Source: Actinoplanes sp. L3-i22
GTDB taxonomy: Bacteria; Actinomycetota; Actinomycetes; Mycobacteriales; Micromonosporaceae
Direction of reading: 5' to 3'
Assembly: GCF_019704555.1 (NCBI RefSeq)
Contig: NZ_AP024745.1
Location: forward strand, 7,324,501-7,388,500
DNA length: 64,000 nucleotides
Shown here: in pieces, positions 23,439-31,951 of the stretch
How positions within the stretch are numbered: position 1 is the first letter of the stretch
How the letters are laid out: each line of letters begins with the position of its first letter
The notes under the pieces: model-generated
The model's input: only the letters and a program-made list of their open reading frames with translations
What the model was told of the DNA's origin: nothing
Databases searched by the model: none
Program-made: the position numbers and the translations under genes

Positions 23439-23451
23439 GCCAACTGCACGA

Positions 23452-24210
23452 TCAGCCGCGGGGTGGCACCGGGGCGGCCGGGCGGACCGCCGTGAACTGG
23501 CTGTGCTCGTAGCGGGTGGCGGCGAGCAGCAACAGCCATTCGTCGCAGCCCTGCCACGGGTACAGGTCGGCGGCACCGCCGCGGACGACCCGGGGGCCGT
23601 CGCCGAGGCGTGGACGAGCGTCCGCCGGGGCGTCCGCGAACCCGGGAATCCACACGTCGGCGCAGAGCTCGTTCGCGGAGCCCACCCCGGCCAGGCCGAA
23701 GGCGTTCTCGGCCGCGGCGATCCGGTCTTCAGCACCGAAGTCGTCGAGCAGCTGATCCTCGCCGGGTTTGCCGTCGCCGCGGAAGGTCAGGGTGGTCGTG
23801 CCGGCCCGCGCCGCGTACTCCCACTCGGCCTCGCTGGGCAGCCGGAACGGCAGCGCCGCCAGCAGCTCGTCCAGGTCGTCCTCGAGCCGGGCGGCGCTGG
23901 AGTCCGCGTCGGCGTAGTCGTCCTCGTAGTCGGGCAACCGGTGCTGGACCTGCTCGACCGTCAACGGGTGCCGGGCGATCAGGAACGGTTCGACCCGCAC
24001 CTCCCGGACCGGCTGGGCCTCCGCGGCGGCGGCGAAGAACGGCTCGAGAGTGTCCTCGGCGTCTCCGCTGCGCTCGATGGCGCGCACTGCCGCCAGCTCC
24101 GCCTCGGACAGCCCCATGCGGTAGGTGCCACCCGGCACCTCGCGAAAGACCACGCCGGAGGCGGTATGCCGCCAAGCCGGTCGCCCGGCCACGACCTCTT
24201 CGTTCCACAT
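23452..24210 (-). CDS. FGE-sulfatase (SUMF1)-domain protein
   Basis: A 252-aa cytoplasmic protein with the formylglycine-generating-enzyme fold: YRMGLSEAE at the start, PLTVEQVQ, the hallmark FRLPSEAEWEYAARAG, and RVVRGGAADLYPWQGCDEW near the C-terminus. The two catalytic Cys of true FGE are not both evident, so it is likely a non-sulfatase member such as those in regulatory or toxin-associated loci. It stands at the edge of a run of immunity-like genes on the same strand. Confidence 0.82.
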   Translation of the reverse strand: MWNEEVVAGRPAWRHTASGVVFREVPGGTYRMGLSEAELAAVRAIERSGDAEDTLEPFFAAAAEAQPVREVRVEPFLIARHPLTVEQVQHRLPDYEDDYADADSSAARLEDDLDELLAALPFRLPSEAEWEYAARAGTTTLTFRGDGKPGEDQLLDDFGAEDRIAAAENAFGLAGVGSANELCADVWIPGFADAPADARPRLGDGPRVVRGGAADLYPWQGCDEWLLLLAATRYEHSQFTAVRPAAPVPPRG

Positions 24211-24288
24211 GGCGCCGAACGCTACAACCGCGACACCCTCAACCGCCTGGCGGCATCGCGCTCGGCGCGCAGTAGCCGATCCGATCGC

Positions 24289-24684
24289 TCAGGGCAGATC
24301 GTCGAAGAATTGCGCTACCGGATAGTTGGCGATGAGGCGCGCCAATCCCACCGGTGTCATTCCGGAGGTGTTGACCGCGAACGGATCTGCCCCGTGCTGC
24401 CGCAGCAGCGTGATTACCGCGCCATCCCCGCCCGAGTTGAAGACTGCCGTGAACAAGGGTGTGTTGCCGTGAATGTTTACCGGATCCACCGCCGCACCGG
24501 CTTCGAGCAGGGCGACCGCCGCCTCCAGGGAACCCTGCTGGGCTGCGCAGTGCAACGGCGTGAAGCCTTGCTTGTCCGCGACGTCCGGATCGGCCCCTGC
24601 CTCCAGGAGTTGCCGAACCGCGGAGACTTCGTTCACCAGAGCCGCCTGGTGCAGAGGATGACGCCCGCCTCGGTCGCTCATCAT
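24289..24684 (-). CDS. Ankyrin-repeat protein
   Basis: A 131-aa protein with about three ankyrin repeats: HPLHQAALVNEVSAVRQLL, TPLHCAAQQGSLEAAVALL and TPLFTAVFNSGGDGAVITLL. The C-terminus ends in a short cap. Small cytoplasmic ankyrin proteins are often immunity or accessory proteins. Third-position GC is lower than in the neighbouring housekeeping genes, which hints at recent transfer. It starts at ATG 24684 or 24681; AGAGG upstream supports either. Confidence 0.85.
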   Translation of the reverse strand: MMSDRGGRHPLHQAALVNEVSAVRQLLEAGADPDVADKQGFTPLHCAAQQGSLEAAVALLEAGAAVDPVNIHGNTPLFTAVFNSGGDGAVITLLRQHGADPFAVNTSGMTPVGLARLIANYPVAQFFDDLP

Positions 24685-24760
24685 TCTTGCCTCTCAGCAG
24701 GTCGTGCCCCGTGAGCACGAGTTCCGCCCGCGTTCAGGTGATCGGTGCGCTGGTCGTCAA

Positions 24761-25189
24761 TCACGTCGCCGGAAGGTTCAGTCCCGGGTACCGGCGGCGG
24801 AACCAGCGCGGAAGCTTCTGCCGTGGGGCGAACGAGCCGACGTCGTCTGCGGCATGACCGGCATAGCCACGGATCTGAAAGCCGCCGACCCGGGTCCGGT
24901 CGGTCAAGGCGCGACTCAGCAACGCCATCAGGTCCGGGTCGACCGACGCGTGCAATCGGGCGTAGTGGCCCGTGCACTGCAACGCGTTGACCCTGGTCTG
25001 GGCGCGGGGCGAGACCAGGGCACGCTTGATCCGCGGAAGCGCGACGGCCGGATCAGGGTGGTTGAGCACGAGCGCGAGCAGAGCAACGCCCGCGTATTCG
25101 TCGACCCGGTCGAGGGCCTCGTCGACGATCTCCGGTCGGTCAACCACGTCCATCCAACTGCTGATGTGCCAGGGCTCCTCGATCGTCAC
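24761..25189 (-). CDS. HEAT-like small protein, immunity-like
   Basis: A 142-aa protein from a GTG start. Pairs of amphipathic helices (EIVDEALDRVDEYAGVAL, PAVALPRIKRALVSP, RVNALQCTGHYARLH) resemble HEAT/Armadillo repeats as found in immunity proteins of polymorphic toxins. No catalytic motif is visible. It lies between the ankyrin gene and the SUKH gene on the same strand. Family assignment is tentative. Confidence 0.65.
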   Translation of the reverse strand: MTIEEPWHISSWMDVVDRPEIVDEALDRVDEYAGVALLALVLNHPDPAVALPRIKRALVSPRAQTRVNALQCTGHYARLHASVDPDLMALLSRALTDRTRVGGFQIRGYAGHAADDVGSFAPRQKLPRWFRRRYPGLNLPAT

Positions 25190-25232
25190 ATCCGAGATCC
25201 TGGCAGACGTTCAGCGGCAAACGGGGGCGACG

Positions 25233-26147
25233 CTATATCGGCCCGGTTCGGAGCTGAGGTAGGTGTTCGGCGCCGGACAGGAGCACCACCAGGAATTGCA
25301 GGAAGCCTGTCTCCAGTTCGCGATCCGGCAGGTGCGGCGCGGTGACCTTCAGGCCGCTCCACCGCGGGAACAGGATCGCGGACACCTCCGCCCCGTCCGA
25401 GGTGGTGGCCAGCGGCAGGGTCTGGTGCCAGCTGCCGGTGACCGTCAGCGGGCCGAACCGCGGCTTCGGTAGATCGGCTGGCGCGGTCAAGGTGAGGTAG
25501 CCGCCGAACGTGCCGGGTCCGTAGTTCTCCAACAGCCAGCGGTAGTCATCCGGCAGGTCGAGCCCGACATACGCCGAGATTCCCGCCCAGTCGACCGGAT
25601 GGTGTCCGGACGGCGGCCCCACCAACTGCGCCAGCCGGCCGGGGAGGTCGGCGCCGTAGGCGAGGCTCACCTCCAGAATGATCGGCAGGTCAGGGTCCTC
25701 GTGTACGACGGCGACGGCCACCGCCCAATGCCCCGTCCGCAACAAGATCCGCTCGCCGTAGTCCGCACGCACGTCGATCGCGAGCGGATCGGCCGGCTGC
25801 AGGCCGAGCATCCCGGCCACGATCCGCATGGCCGTCTCCGCGTCGCGATAGAGCTGATCGCGGGCGGCATCGTAGGCCTCACCGGTGTCGTAGTCGTCGA
25901 AGTCCAGGTCCCCCGGACAGCCGAACTCGTCCAGATCGACGTGAATGGCGACGGTGCCCCAGTCGGCGAACACGGCGGCCGTGAGTCCGTCCACGGTGAA
26001 ACGCCCCGGCCACCCGGCACCCCATCCCACCTCGGCAAAGATGTCGGCGAGCTGTCCCGCGGACGGGAGATCGACCACAGAGGCCAAACGCGACGCCAAC
26101 GCACTGATCCGAGCCACAGCCGTCTGGTAGATGTCAACTCCGATCAC
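25233..26147 (-). CDS. SUKH (SMI1/KNR4)-like immunity protein
   Basis: A 304-aa protein with two parts. Residues 1-165 form an unknown domain (DUF6301-like in my judgement). Residues 180-300 look like a SUKH domain, with DWAGISAYVGLDLPDDYRWLL followed by ENYGPGTFGGYLTL. SUKH proteins are cytoplasmic immunity proteins against nuclease and deaminase toxins. No toxin gene is adjacent. Starts at a GTG. Confidence 0.72.
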   Translation of the reverse strand: MIGVDIYQTAVARISALASRLASVVDLPSAGQLADIFAEVGWGAGWPGRFTVDGLTAAVFADWGTVAIHVDLDEFGCPGDLDFDDYDTGEAYDAARDQLYRDAETAMRIVAGMLGLQPADPLAIDVRADYGERILLRTGHWAVAVAVVHEDPDLPIILEVSLAYGADLPGRLAQLVGPPSGHHPVDWAGISAYVGLDLPDDYRWLLENYGPGTFGGYLTLTAPADLPKPRFGPLTVTGSWHQTLPLATTSDGAEVSAILFPRWSGLKVTAPHLPDRELETGFLQFLVVLLSGAEHLPQLRTGPI

Positions 26148-26153
26148 GCCGGC

Positions 26154-26564
26154 TCATGACACCTCGCCCGGAAGACCCGTGTCGGGCAGGGCGAAGACGT
26201 CATCCGTGCGAAAACAATCCCCACGGGGCCGGGCAGAAAGAGGCCAAGGCTCATTTGGTACGACCTGAGCACGTGACCCACCCGCATCCAGCCCGTCACC
26301 CAGGTAGCCGGCGAGCCGGTCGTCCACCGCCTCGCCGAGCAGGCCCGCGTGTTCCAGGACGACGAAGAGCGCGTCCGCGGCACACGTCACCATCGCCTCG
26401 GCCTCACCGGCGCTCGCACCCGGGTCGAGCTCCTGGTAGAGGCGACGGGCCGCGGAGAGGAGACGGCCGGCGTCGGTCACCGAGAAGTCGTACCGCAGCC
26501 GCACGGACAGACGCATCCCGTCGACCAGCGGGTCGTCCCCGAGCACGCCATCGCTCTCAGCCAC
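26154..26564 (-). CDS. Hypothetical protein, immunity-cluster end
   Basis: About 136 aa from GTG 26562-26564; an alternative ATG lies about 48 bp downstream. A short domain of conserved look (VDGMRLSVRLRYDFSVTDAGRLL and AEAMVTCAADALFVVLEH) is followed by a Gly/Asp-rich tail. I do not recognise a family. It is just upstream of the SUKH gene (six-base gap), so the two are probably co-transcribed. Confidence 0.55.
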   Translation of the reverse strand: MAESDGVLGDDPLVDGMRLSVRLRYDFSVTDAGRLLSAARRLYQELDPGASAGEAEAMVTCAADALFVVLEHAGLLGEAVDDRLAGYLGDGLDAGGSRAQVVPNEPWPLSARPRGDCFRTDDVFALPDTGLPGEVS

Positions 26565-26930
26565 CCCGACACGATACGGCGCAGGACACCGTCTCGGGCG
26601 GCGCAATCCCGGGCACCGGCGGCGGAGCCCGACGACCCGGCCCCGCGAAGCGGGCGCGTCGCAGTGGGAGCAGGAGATCCGGGTGGTGTTCTCGCCGCTT
26701 CAGCTGATTCCGGGTCGGGCTGCCAATGCTTGTTCGACGGAATCAACCGGATGAAGTGGTCGCTCACGGAGCGAGCATGGCGGTCCACCCCAGCTTGATC
26801 AACTCGACGCACCACACTGTTCTTGGCACGGCGTGCGTCGGCCAGCCAGCAGCCGGGATGCTCCATCGGCCGTCGCTTCCGGCCTTGTCTCGCCAGGTCG
26901 CGGGTTGCCCGGCCCGAATAGGGTCGCCGG
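26565..26930. other. Intergenic region, possible decayed ORF
   Basis: A 366-bp stretch without a convincing gene. On the minus strand, codons around 26690-26860 read as a plausible protein fragment (RRVDQAGVDRHARSVSDHF, then IRLIPSNKHWQPDPESAE) without a start or a normal C-terminus, so this may be the remnant of an immunity-like gene. I see no clear promoter other than that for the acetyltransferase. Confidence 0.35.
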
Positions 26931-27392
26931 GTGCCCCATCTCCGCTTCGAAGCAGTGCAACCAGACGGCGACGACGCCCTTCGCGCGGATTGGCAGCACG
27001 CCCACAACCTGATCATCCCGACGAGTCCGCTCTCGGCCGATGAGATCCGCGTGCGCGCCCGCCGCAACCACCTGACCGTCACCTATCGCGGCGACATGCT
27101 GGTGGGCTGCTCGACGATCCGTCCGCCCAAGGACGACCGGGCCACGGCGACGGTCATCGTCCGCGTCCTGCCGGAGCATCGGCGACAAGGCTTCGGCGCG
27201 CAGATGTACGACAGGGCGCTCACCGCGGCGTACGAGATCGGCGCCCGGGTCATCGAGACGGTCGTCCTGGCCTCGAACGAGGAGGGTCTACGGTTCGCGG
27301 AACGGCACGGCTTCGTCGAGATCGACCGATACACGCTCGAAGGTGACACGATCCCGTTCATCGACCTCCGGCTGGCCGATGCCGCAGGATGA
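26931..27392 (+). CDS. GNAT-family N-acetyltransferase
   Basis: A 153-aa acetyltransferase from GTG 26931. Motif A, the acetyl-CoA pyrophosphate loop, reads VLPEHRRQGFGAQMYDRAL; the C-terminal motif B region is VLASNEEGLRFAERHGFVE. The N-terminal substrate-binding part is unlike well-known antibiotic acetyltransferases. Stand-alone gene next to an immunity-like cluster; substrate unknown. Confidence 0.88.
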   Translation: MPHLRFEAVQPDGDDALRADWQHAHNLIIPTSPLSADEIRVRARRNHLTVTYRGDMLVGCSTIRPPKDDRATATVIVRVLPEHRRQGFGAQMYDRALTAAYEIGARVIETVVLASNEEGLRFAERHGFVEIDRYTLEGDTIPFIDLRLADAAG

Positions 27393-27565
27393 TTTCCTTC
27401 GCACTCAACTCGGCAGTTCGGGACGACGGCGTGCAGAGGAGTGGCGGTAGCCGGGAGGCCAAGGTGTGGGTGTTCATCTCCCGGGTAGCAACTGGTGCGC
27501 GAAGGGCACCCGCCGGATTTCAACGGTGACGGCGAGAGTGGCAGCGACGGGCGGGAGGTGACGCT

Positions 27566-28030
27566 GTGACGGACGGTGAGCAGGAGATCGGACTTGGCCG
27601 GATCGGCGAGGAGATCGAGCGCTCCGGTGTCAGTCTGCAGTTCGTGCCGCAGCCGATTCCCTTGGAGACGTGCTGGTACACGATCGGCCTCACCGGCCAC
27701 GGGCATCCTGAGATGATCCTGTTCGGGTTGCCTCCGGACATTTCCCGGCCCGCCCTGCGCGCCGTTGCCGCTGAGGTCATCGCGGGGCGACGGACATTCA
27801 CCGCCGGCCAGTGCGTCGACGACGTTCTCGAAGGTCATCCGGTTCAGTTCGTCGCGGTGACCGAGCCGGACCGCCACCTGCCCGCTGCCGCGCAGTTCTA
27901 CGCCGGCACCGGGTCCGCCGTGGCGGCCTTGCAGATCGTCTGGCCGGACCGGTACCTTCGCTGGCCCTGGCAGCCCGGCACACACCTGGACGACATGCCC
28001 GTGCTCGGCCGGCCGGCGTCATCCGGCTGA
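27566..28030 (+). CDS. DUF4262 family protein
   Basis: A 154-aa protein starting at GTG 27566 with GGGAGGTG seven bases upstream. It carries the DUF4262 pattern CWYTIGLTGHGHPEMILFG, ISRPALRAVAAEV, and the C-terminal LQIVWPDRYLRWPWQPG. The family is widespread in actinobacteria, often near toxin-immunity or accessory genes, and its biochemical role is unknown. Confidence 0.88.
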   Translation: MTDGEQEIGLGRIGEEIERSGVSLQFVPQPIPLETCWYTIGLTGHGHPEMILFGLPPDISRPALRAVAAEVIAGRRTFTAGQCVDDVLEGHPVQFVAVTEPDRHLPAAAQFYAGTGSAVAALQIVWPDRYLRWPWQPGTHLDDMPVLGRPASSG

Positions 28031-28119
28031 CGGCCGTCGGCGGCGGGCCGCGAGCGCCGGGGTGCAGCGCGTGACCGTGACGGCTGAGCTGGAATCTTGA
28101 CCGCTGGGGCCTGCTCGGC

Positions 28120-28560
28120 TCAGGTGTTCTGGGTCAGGGCGTATCGGTTCAGCGCGGCGGCCCACATCCGGCCGATCATCCGGTTCGGGACCAGGTGCAG
28201 CAGCGGGAGCAGGAGCCGCTGCCGGCGGGGCGAGGTGTTGGTCCACTCGGCGTGTACCCGGCTGCCTCCGCCGGCTCGGGGGACGATCCGGACGACGCCC
28301 TGGCCGCCGCCACCGTAGCTGCTCTCGACGACGGTCCAGCGGACCACGTACGGGTCGGTCCAGTCGTAGCGGGCGACGACCCAGAACGGCGACCGAGGGG
28401 TGCTCTCCCGCGCGACGGCCCAGCCGGGTCCGTGCGCACGCAACTCGTACGTCTTCGGGTCGAGAGTGCGATGCCAGATGCGCAACCGCTCGGCGGTGAA
28501 GTCCGTCAGGGCGCGGTGGACCTGCTCGGGGGCGGCCCGGGTCTCGATGTCGAAGCGCAT
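28120..28560 (-). CDS. SRPBCC (polyketide cyclase-like) protein
   Basis: A 146-aa START/SRPBCC-fold protein from ATG 28558-28560. It begins MRFDIETRAAPEQVHRALTDF, the usual beta strand and first helix of the fold, and ends with the long C-terminal helix (LLLPLLHLVPNRMIGRMW). Proteins of this type bind hydrophobic ligands. It follows the maleylpyruvate-isomerase-like gene by 11 bp on the same strand, so they form an operon divergent from a MarR gene. Confidence 0.85.
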   Translation of the reverse strand: MRFDIETRAAPEQVHRALTDFTAERLRIWHRTLDPKTYELRAHGPGWAVARESTPRSPFWVVARYDWTDPYVVRWTVVESSYGGGGQGVVRIVPRAGGGSRVHAEWTNTSPRRQRLLLPLLHLVPNRMIGRMWAAALNRYALTQNT

Positions 28561-28571
28561 GATCCCTCCCC

Positions 28572-29216
28572 TCAGGCGGCGGCCCGGCGGAGGGTGTCCG
28601 CGCCGGGGCCGTCCAGGTGCGCGATCCGCACGGTGCGGCCGGTGAGGAGCAGGAACAGGTCGGTCATCGTGCCGGTCACCGGCTCGCCGTCGCCCGTGCA
28701 CCAGGGGTGGTCCGTCGCGGTGAGCTGGAACGTCGCCCACGGCAGCGAACGGAAGACCTTCGCGTTGCCGCGGCCGTGGTAGGAGACCACCCGGCCGGCC
28801 GCTTCGGCCACCTCGGCGGCGGGGATCGGGAGCTCGCGGCCCAGCGGGATGGCCATGTCGAAGGTGTGGCCGACGGCGTCGATGAGCGACTCGCGGCAGG
28901 TCAGACCGGGGAACGGGCGGTGCCGGCCGACCAGCAGGCCGAGGCGGTGGACGAGTTGCCCGGGGTCGTGGCGCCGGGCGAGGGCGATCGAGCCGTCCCG
29001 GATGAGGCGGTTGGTGCGGCCCGGATACCGGAGGGCGAGCAGCGCCAGCTGCGGCACGGTCAGCAGCGGCATGGTCAGGTGCGCCGCGACGTCCCGGACC
29101 GTCCAGCCGGCGCACAGCGACGGGGTGTCCCACTCGTCCGGGGACAGGCCGGACAGGAACTCCAGGATGGCGCGGCGGCGCCGGTCGACGGCCGACCAGA
29201 CCTCGGTGTCGTCCAT
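28572..29216 (-). CDS. DinB/maleylpyruvate isomerase-like protein
   Basis: About 214 aa from ATG 29214-29216; an upstream start at 29234 is possible. The N-terminal region (VWSAVDRRRRAILEFLSGLS, then WTVRDVAAHLTMP) is the metal-binding four-helix domain of mycothiol-dependent maleylpyruvate isomerases (TIGR03083). The conserved His residues that bind metal are partly present (DVAAHL, DAVGHTFD). Such proteins use mycothiol in thiol transfer or detoxification. Divergent from a MarR regulator that may control it. Confidence 0.85.
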   Translation of the reverse strand: MDDTEVWSAVDRRRRAILEFLSGLSPDEWDTPSLCAGWTVRDVAAHLTMPLLTVPQLALLALRYPGRTNRLIRDGSIALARRHDPGQLVHRLGLLVGRHRPFPGLTCRESLIDAVGHTFDMAIPLGRELPIPAAEVAEAAGRVVSYHGRGNAKVFRSLPWATFQLTATDHPWCTGDGEPVTGTMTDLFLLLTGRTVRIAHLDGPGADTLRRAAA

Positions 29217-29246
29217 GACATTCGATCCCTCCACCCGACCGAATCA

Positions 29247-29263
29247 AGTACGAGGATGGTACT
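29247..29263. promoter_or_regulatory. MarR operator candidate
   Basis: AGTAC-GAGGATG-GTACT, 5-bp arms with a 7-bp spacer, followed at once by an AT-rich stretch (TAAAATTT). It lies between the divergent TIGR03083-like and marR genes, the usual place for a MarR operator controlling both. Confidence 0.5.
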
Positions 29264-29302
29264 AAAATTTGGTCCTGATCGGGACTACCTGGAGGGTGAT
29301 GG

Positions 29303-29773
29303 GTGGAACGTGACATCTCGTCCGGCTGGCTGATGTTCCTCGGCTTCCGGGCGGCCGAGGACCGGATCGTCGCCGCGGTCGCCGCGGCCGGCTATGCCGA
29401 CATCACCCGGGCGCAGGCCCGGCTGCTGGCCGGTCTCGACCTGGACGGCACCCGGCTGGTCGTGCTCGCCGACCGCGCCCGGATCCCGAAGCAGACCGCC
29501 CTCGCCCTGGTCAACGGCCTGGCGGCGGCCGGCTACGTGGAGCGGGTCCCGGATCTCTCCGACGGGCGGGCGCGACTGATCCGGCTGACCGCACGCGGCC
29601 GGGGCGTCCTGCCCGTCGCGATCGCCGAGGAAGCGCGGATCGAGGCCGAGTGGCGGGCCGTGCTGGGTGCCCGGCGGATGCGGGCGTTCCGCAGCGCCCT
29701 GTGGGAGCTGGCCCTGAACGCCGACCCCCACCTGCGCCCGCCCGGAACGCCGGACCGGGAAGAACGCGACTGA
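29303..29773 (+). CDS. MarR-family regulator
   Basis: A 156-aa MarR repressor from GTG 29303, with GGAGGG eight bases upstream. The winged helix reads ITRAQARLLAGLD, LADRARIPKQTALALVNGL and the wing RVPDLSDGRARLIRLTARG. Divergent from a two-gene operon of thiol-transfer and SRPBCC-like proteins, so it likely senses a phenolic or lipophilic compound and regulates these genes. Confidence 0.9.
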   Translation: MERDISSGWLMFLGFRAAEDRIVAAVAAAGYADITRAQARLLAGLDLDGTRLVVLADRARIPKQTALALVNGLAAAGYVERVPDLSDGRARLIRLTARGRGVLPVAIAEEARIEAEWRAVLGARRMRAFRSALWELALNADPHLRPPGTPDREERD

Positions 29774-29796
29774 CCCGAGGCTGCCAGGGCAGCGTT

Positions 29797-29835
29797 TCAG
29801 GAGCGGTTCAGGTGCGGGGACGCATCGTGGGCGGC
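29797..29835 (+). promoter_or_regulatory. TCAG-box leaderless promoter (dprE1 operon)
   Basis: TTCAGG repeats with TCAG at 29797 and 29808 (11-bp period). CATCGT at 29823-29828 takes the conserved -10 offset, and GTG 29836 lies exactly 24 bases after the box. The identical offset and hexamer occur before the COG4705 gene. Confidence 0.65.
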
Positions 29836-31191
29836 GTGCAGAATTCAACGCTGGTGGAAGGGTGGGGCCGGGCCACCCGCAGCCGGGCCACCGTCGTGAC
29901 GCCCGGCCAGGGCGGTACTGACGAGGACTGGGCCGCGGTGTTCGCCGGGGCCGGGTCGCGGGGGCTGATCGCCCGCGGGGGTGGCCGCTCCTACGGGGAC
30001 GCGGCGCAGAACGCCGGCGGGCTGGTCCTGGACATGCGCGGTCAGGGCGGCATCGGGACCGTGGATCCGGTGACCGCGACCGTCGAGGCCGGCGCCGGGG
30101 TCACCGTCGGGGAGCTGGTGCGCCATCTCGCCCCGCGCGGCTGGACGCTGCCGGTGGTGCCCGGCTCGGCCGGGGTCACCGTGGGCGGGGCGATCGCCGC
30201 CGACGTGCACGGCAAGAACCATCGGCGGCACGGGACGTTCGGGGCCCAGGTGGCCGCGATGTCCGTGCTGACCCCGGCGTACGGGCCGATGGAGATGAGC
30301 CTGACGGTCAACGCCGAGCAGTTCTGGGCGACCGTCGGCGGGCTGGGCCTGACCGGGATCATCCGGCGGGCACGGCTACGGCTGATCCCGCTCGGCTCGT
30401 GGTGGGTGACCACCGTGGACGACGAGCAGCCCAGCCTGGACCGGGTGCTGGAGCGGCTGCGCGCGGTGGCCGCGACCAGCGAGCACGCGGTCGCCTGGGT
30501 GGATCACGGCGGGGCGGGCGTGGTGACCGGGGCCCGGCCGGCCCGGCTCGGGGCGCTCGTTCCGGGGCGGGTCGCGGCGGGGCGGCGGACGCCGGTGCTG
30601 CCGGGGCGTGGGATCGCCTGGCCGCCGGTGAGCGCGGCCGCCGACCGGGTGCGCCGGTTCGCCGCGCGGATCCGGCCGCGCCACGAGCGGTCCCTGGCCG
30701 AGCTGCACTTCCCGCTGGACGCGCTGCCCGGCTGGGCGGGGCTGCACGGGCGGCGGGGGCTGGTCCAGTACCAGTTCACGGTGCCGTTCGGGGCCGAGGA
30801 CGTGCTCGCCGAGGCGCTGCACGGGACGCGGTCGGCCGGGTTCGCGCCGTCGTTGTCCGTACTCAAATTGTTTGCCGAGGCGAACCCGGCGCCGCTGTCG
30901 TTCCCGGCACCGGGCTGGAGCCTCGCGATGGATTTTGCCGCGCGAGCGGCCCTGGCGCCGGTGCTGGACCGGTTGGACGAACGGGTCGCCGCGGCCGGCG
31001 GCCGGGTCTATCTGGTCAAGGACAGCCGGGTGCGGCCGGATCTGCTCGATGCGATGTATCCGGGACTGGCGCGCTGGCGGGCGGTCCGGTCGATGCTCGA
31101 TCCGGAGCACCGGCTCGTCTCCGATCTGGCGCGCCGGCTGCGGCTGACCGATCAGCGGATCAGCGACCTGGTCGAGGCCGGCCATGCGTGA
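29836..31191 (+). CDS. dprE1: DprE1-like FAD oxidoreductase
   Basis: About 451 aa, homologous end to end with mycobacterial decaprenylphosphoryl-beta-D-ribose 2'-oxidase (461 aa). The FAD domain shows ARGGGRSYGDAAQNAGG and VTVGGAIAADVHGKNHRRHG; the C-terminal part keeps QYQFTVPF, LKLFAEANPAPLSFPAPGW and the catalytic Lys in YLVKDSR (about residue 395). The cysteine targeted by benzothiazinones in M. tuberculosis is Ala here (W-S-L-A-M-D-F, near residue 364). GTG 29836 is chosen from promoter spacing; GTG 29812 or 29827 are alternatives. With the next genes it makes the arabinose donor for wall polysaccharide. Confidence 0.93.
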   Translation: MQNSTLVEGWGRATRSRATVVTPGQGGTDEDWAAVFAGAGSRGLIARGGGRSYGDAAQNAGGLVLDMRGQGGIGTVDPVTATVEAGAGVTVGELVRHLAPRGWTLPVVPGSAGVTVGGAIAADVHGKNHRRHGTFGAQVAAMSVLTPAYGPMEMSLTVNAEQFWATVGGLGLTGIIRRARLRLIPLGSWWVTTVDDEQPSLDRVLERLRAVAATSEHAVAWVDHGGAGVVTGARPARLGALVPGRVAAGRRTPVLPGRGIAWPPVSAAADRVRRFAARIRPRHERSLAELHFPLDALPGWAGLHGRRGLVQYQFTVPFGAEDVLAEALHGTRSAGFAPSLSVLKLFAEANPAPLSFPAPGWSLAMDFAARAALAPVLDRLDERVAAAGGRVYLVKDSRVRPDLLDAMYPGLARWRAVRSMLDPEHRLVSDLARRLRLTDQRISDLVEAGHA

Positions 31192-31951
31192 CGGGCTGGG
31201 TCGTCCGCAGACCGTCCTGCTGCTCGGCGGCACGTCCGGCATCGGGCAGGCGATCGCCGGGGAGCTGCTGCCGTACGCCGGGAATCTGATTCTCGCCGGC
31301 CGCGATCCGGAGGCGCTGGCCGAGGCCGCGCAGCGGCTGGACGGGCCCCGGCGGCAGGTGTCGACGCTGCACTACGACGCGCTGGCCCCGGCCGCCGCGA
31401 CGGTCGACGCGCTGGCCACGGCGGCGGCCCGGTACGGCGACCTGGACGTGATCGTGCTGGCCGTCGGGGTGCTCGCCGAGGAGGCCGCGCTGACCGACAC
31501 ACCGGCGGTCGAGCAGGCCATGCGCACCAACCTGCTCGGGCCGTTGCTCGCCGTGCACGCCGCCGCCGCCCGGCTGCGCGCGCAGGGGCACGGCACGCTG
31601 GTCGTGCTCTCCTCGGTGGCCGCGGTCCGCACCCGCGACGGCCTGTTCAGCTACGGCGTCGCCAAGTCCGCGCTGGACGTCTACGCCCGCCGGATCGGCC
31701 GGTCGCTGCGGGGCAGCGGCGCCCGGGTACTGGTGGTCCGGCCCGGCCACGTCCGGACCCGGATGACCGCCGGGCTGCCCGAGCCGCCGTTCACCACCGG
31801 GCCCGCCGAGGTCGCCGCCCGGGTCGGCCGGGCGCTGAACGGGCGGGCCTCGCTCATCCACTCCCCCGCCGTGCTGCGGCCGGTCACGACCGTGCTGCGC
31901 ATGCTGCCCACCGCGCTGTACCGGCGCCTGCAGGAAGGAACAACGTCGTGA
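31184..31951 (+). CDS. dprE2: DprE2-like short-chain dehydrogenase
   Basis: A 255-aa SDR that reduces the keto intermediate made by DprE1, completing epimerisation of decaprenylphosphoryl ribose to arabinose. NAD(P)-binding motif LLGGTSGIGQAIAGEL, LAVGVLAEEA, Ser in VVLSSVAAV and the catalytic YGVAK are present. It overlaps dprE1 by eight bases, consistent with coupled synthesis of a complex. Mid-length and C-terminus match the family. Confidence 0.92.
   Translation: MRDGLGRPQTVLLLGGTSGIGQAIAGELLPYAGNLILAGRDPEALAEAAQRLDGPRRQVSTLHYDALAPAAATVDALATAAARYGDLDVIVLAVGVLAEEAALTDTPAVEQAMRTNLLGPLLAVHAAAARLRAQGHGTLVVLSSVAAVRTRDGLFSYGVAKSALDVYARRIGRSLRGSGARVLVVRPGHVRTRMTAGLPEPPFTTGPAEVAARVGRALNGRASLIHSPAVLRPVTTVLRMLPTALYRRLQEGTTS

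Noticed and set aside
26477..27082. Minus-strand 201-aa ORF opposite the acetyltransferase 5' end
   Set aside because: Only a short interior segment looks protein-like; the rest is antisense of the GNAT gene and the neighbouring ORF. Kept only as a possible remnant.
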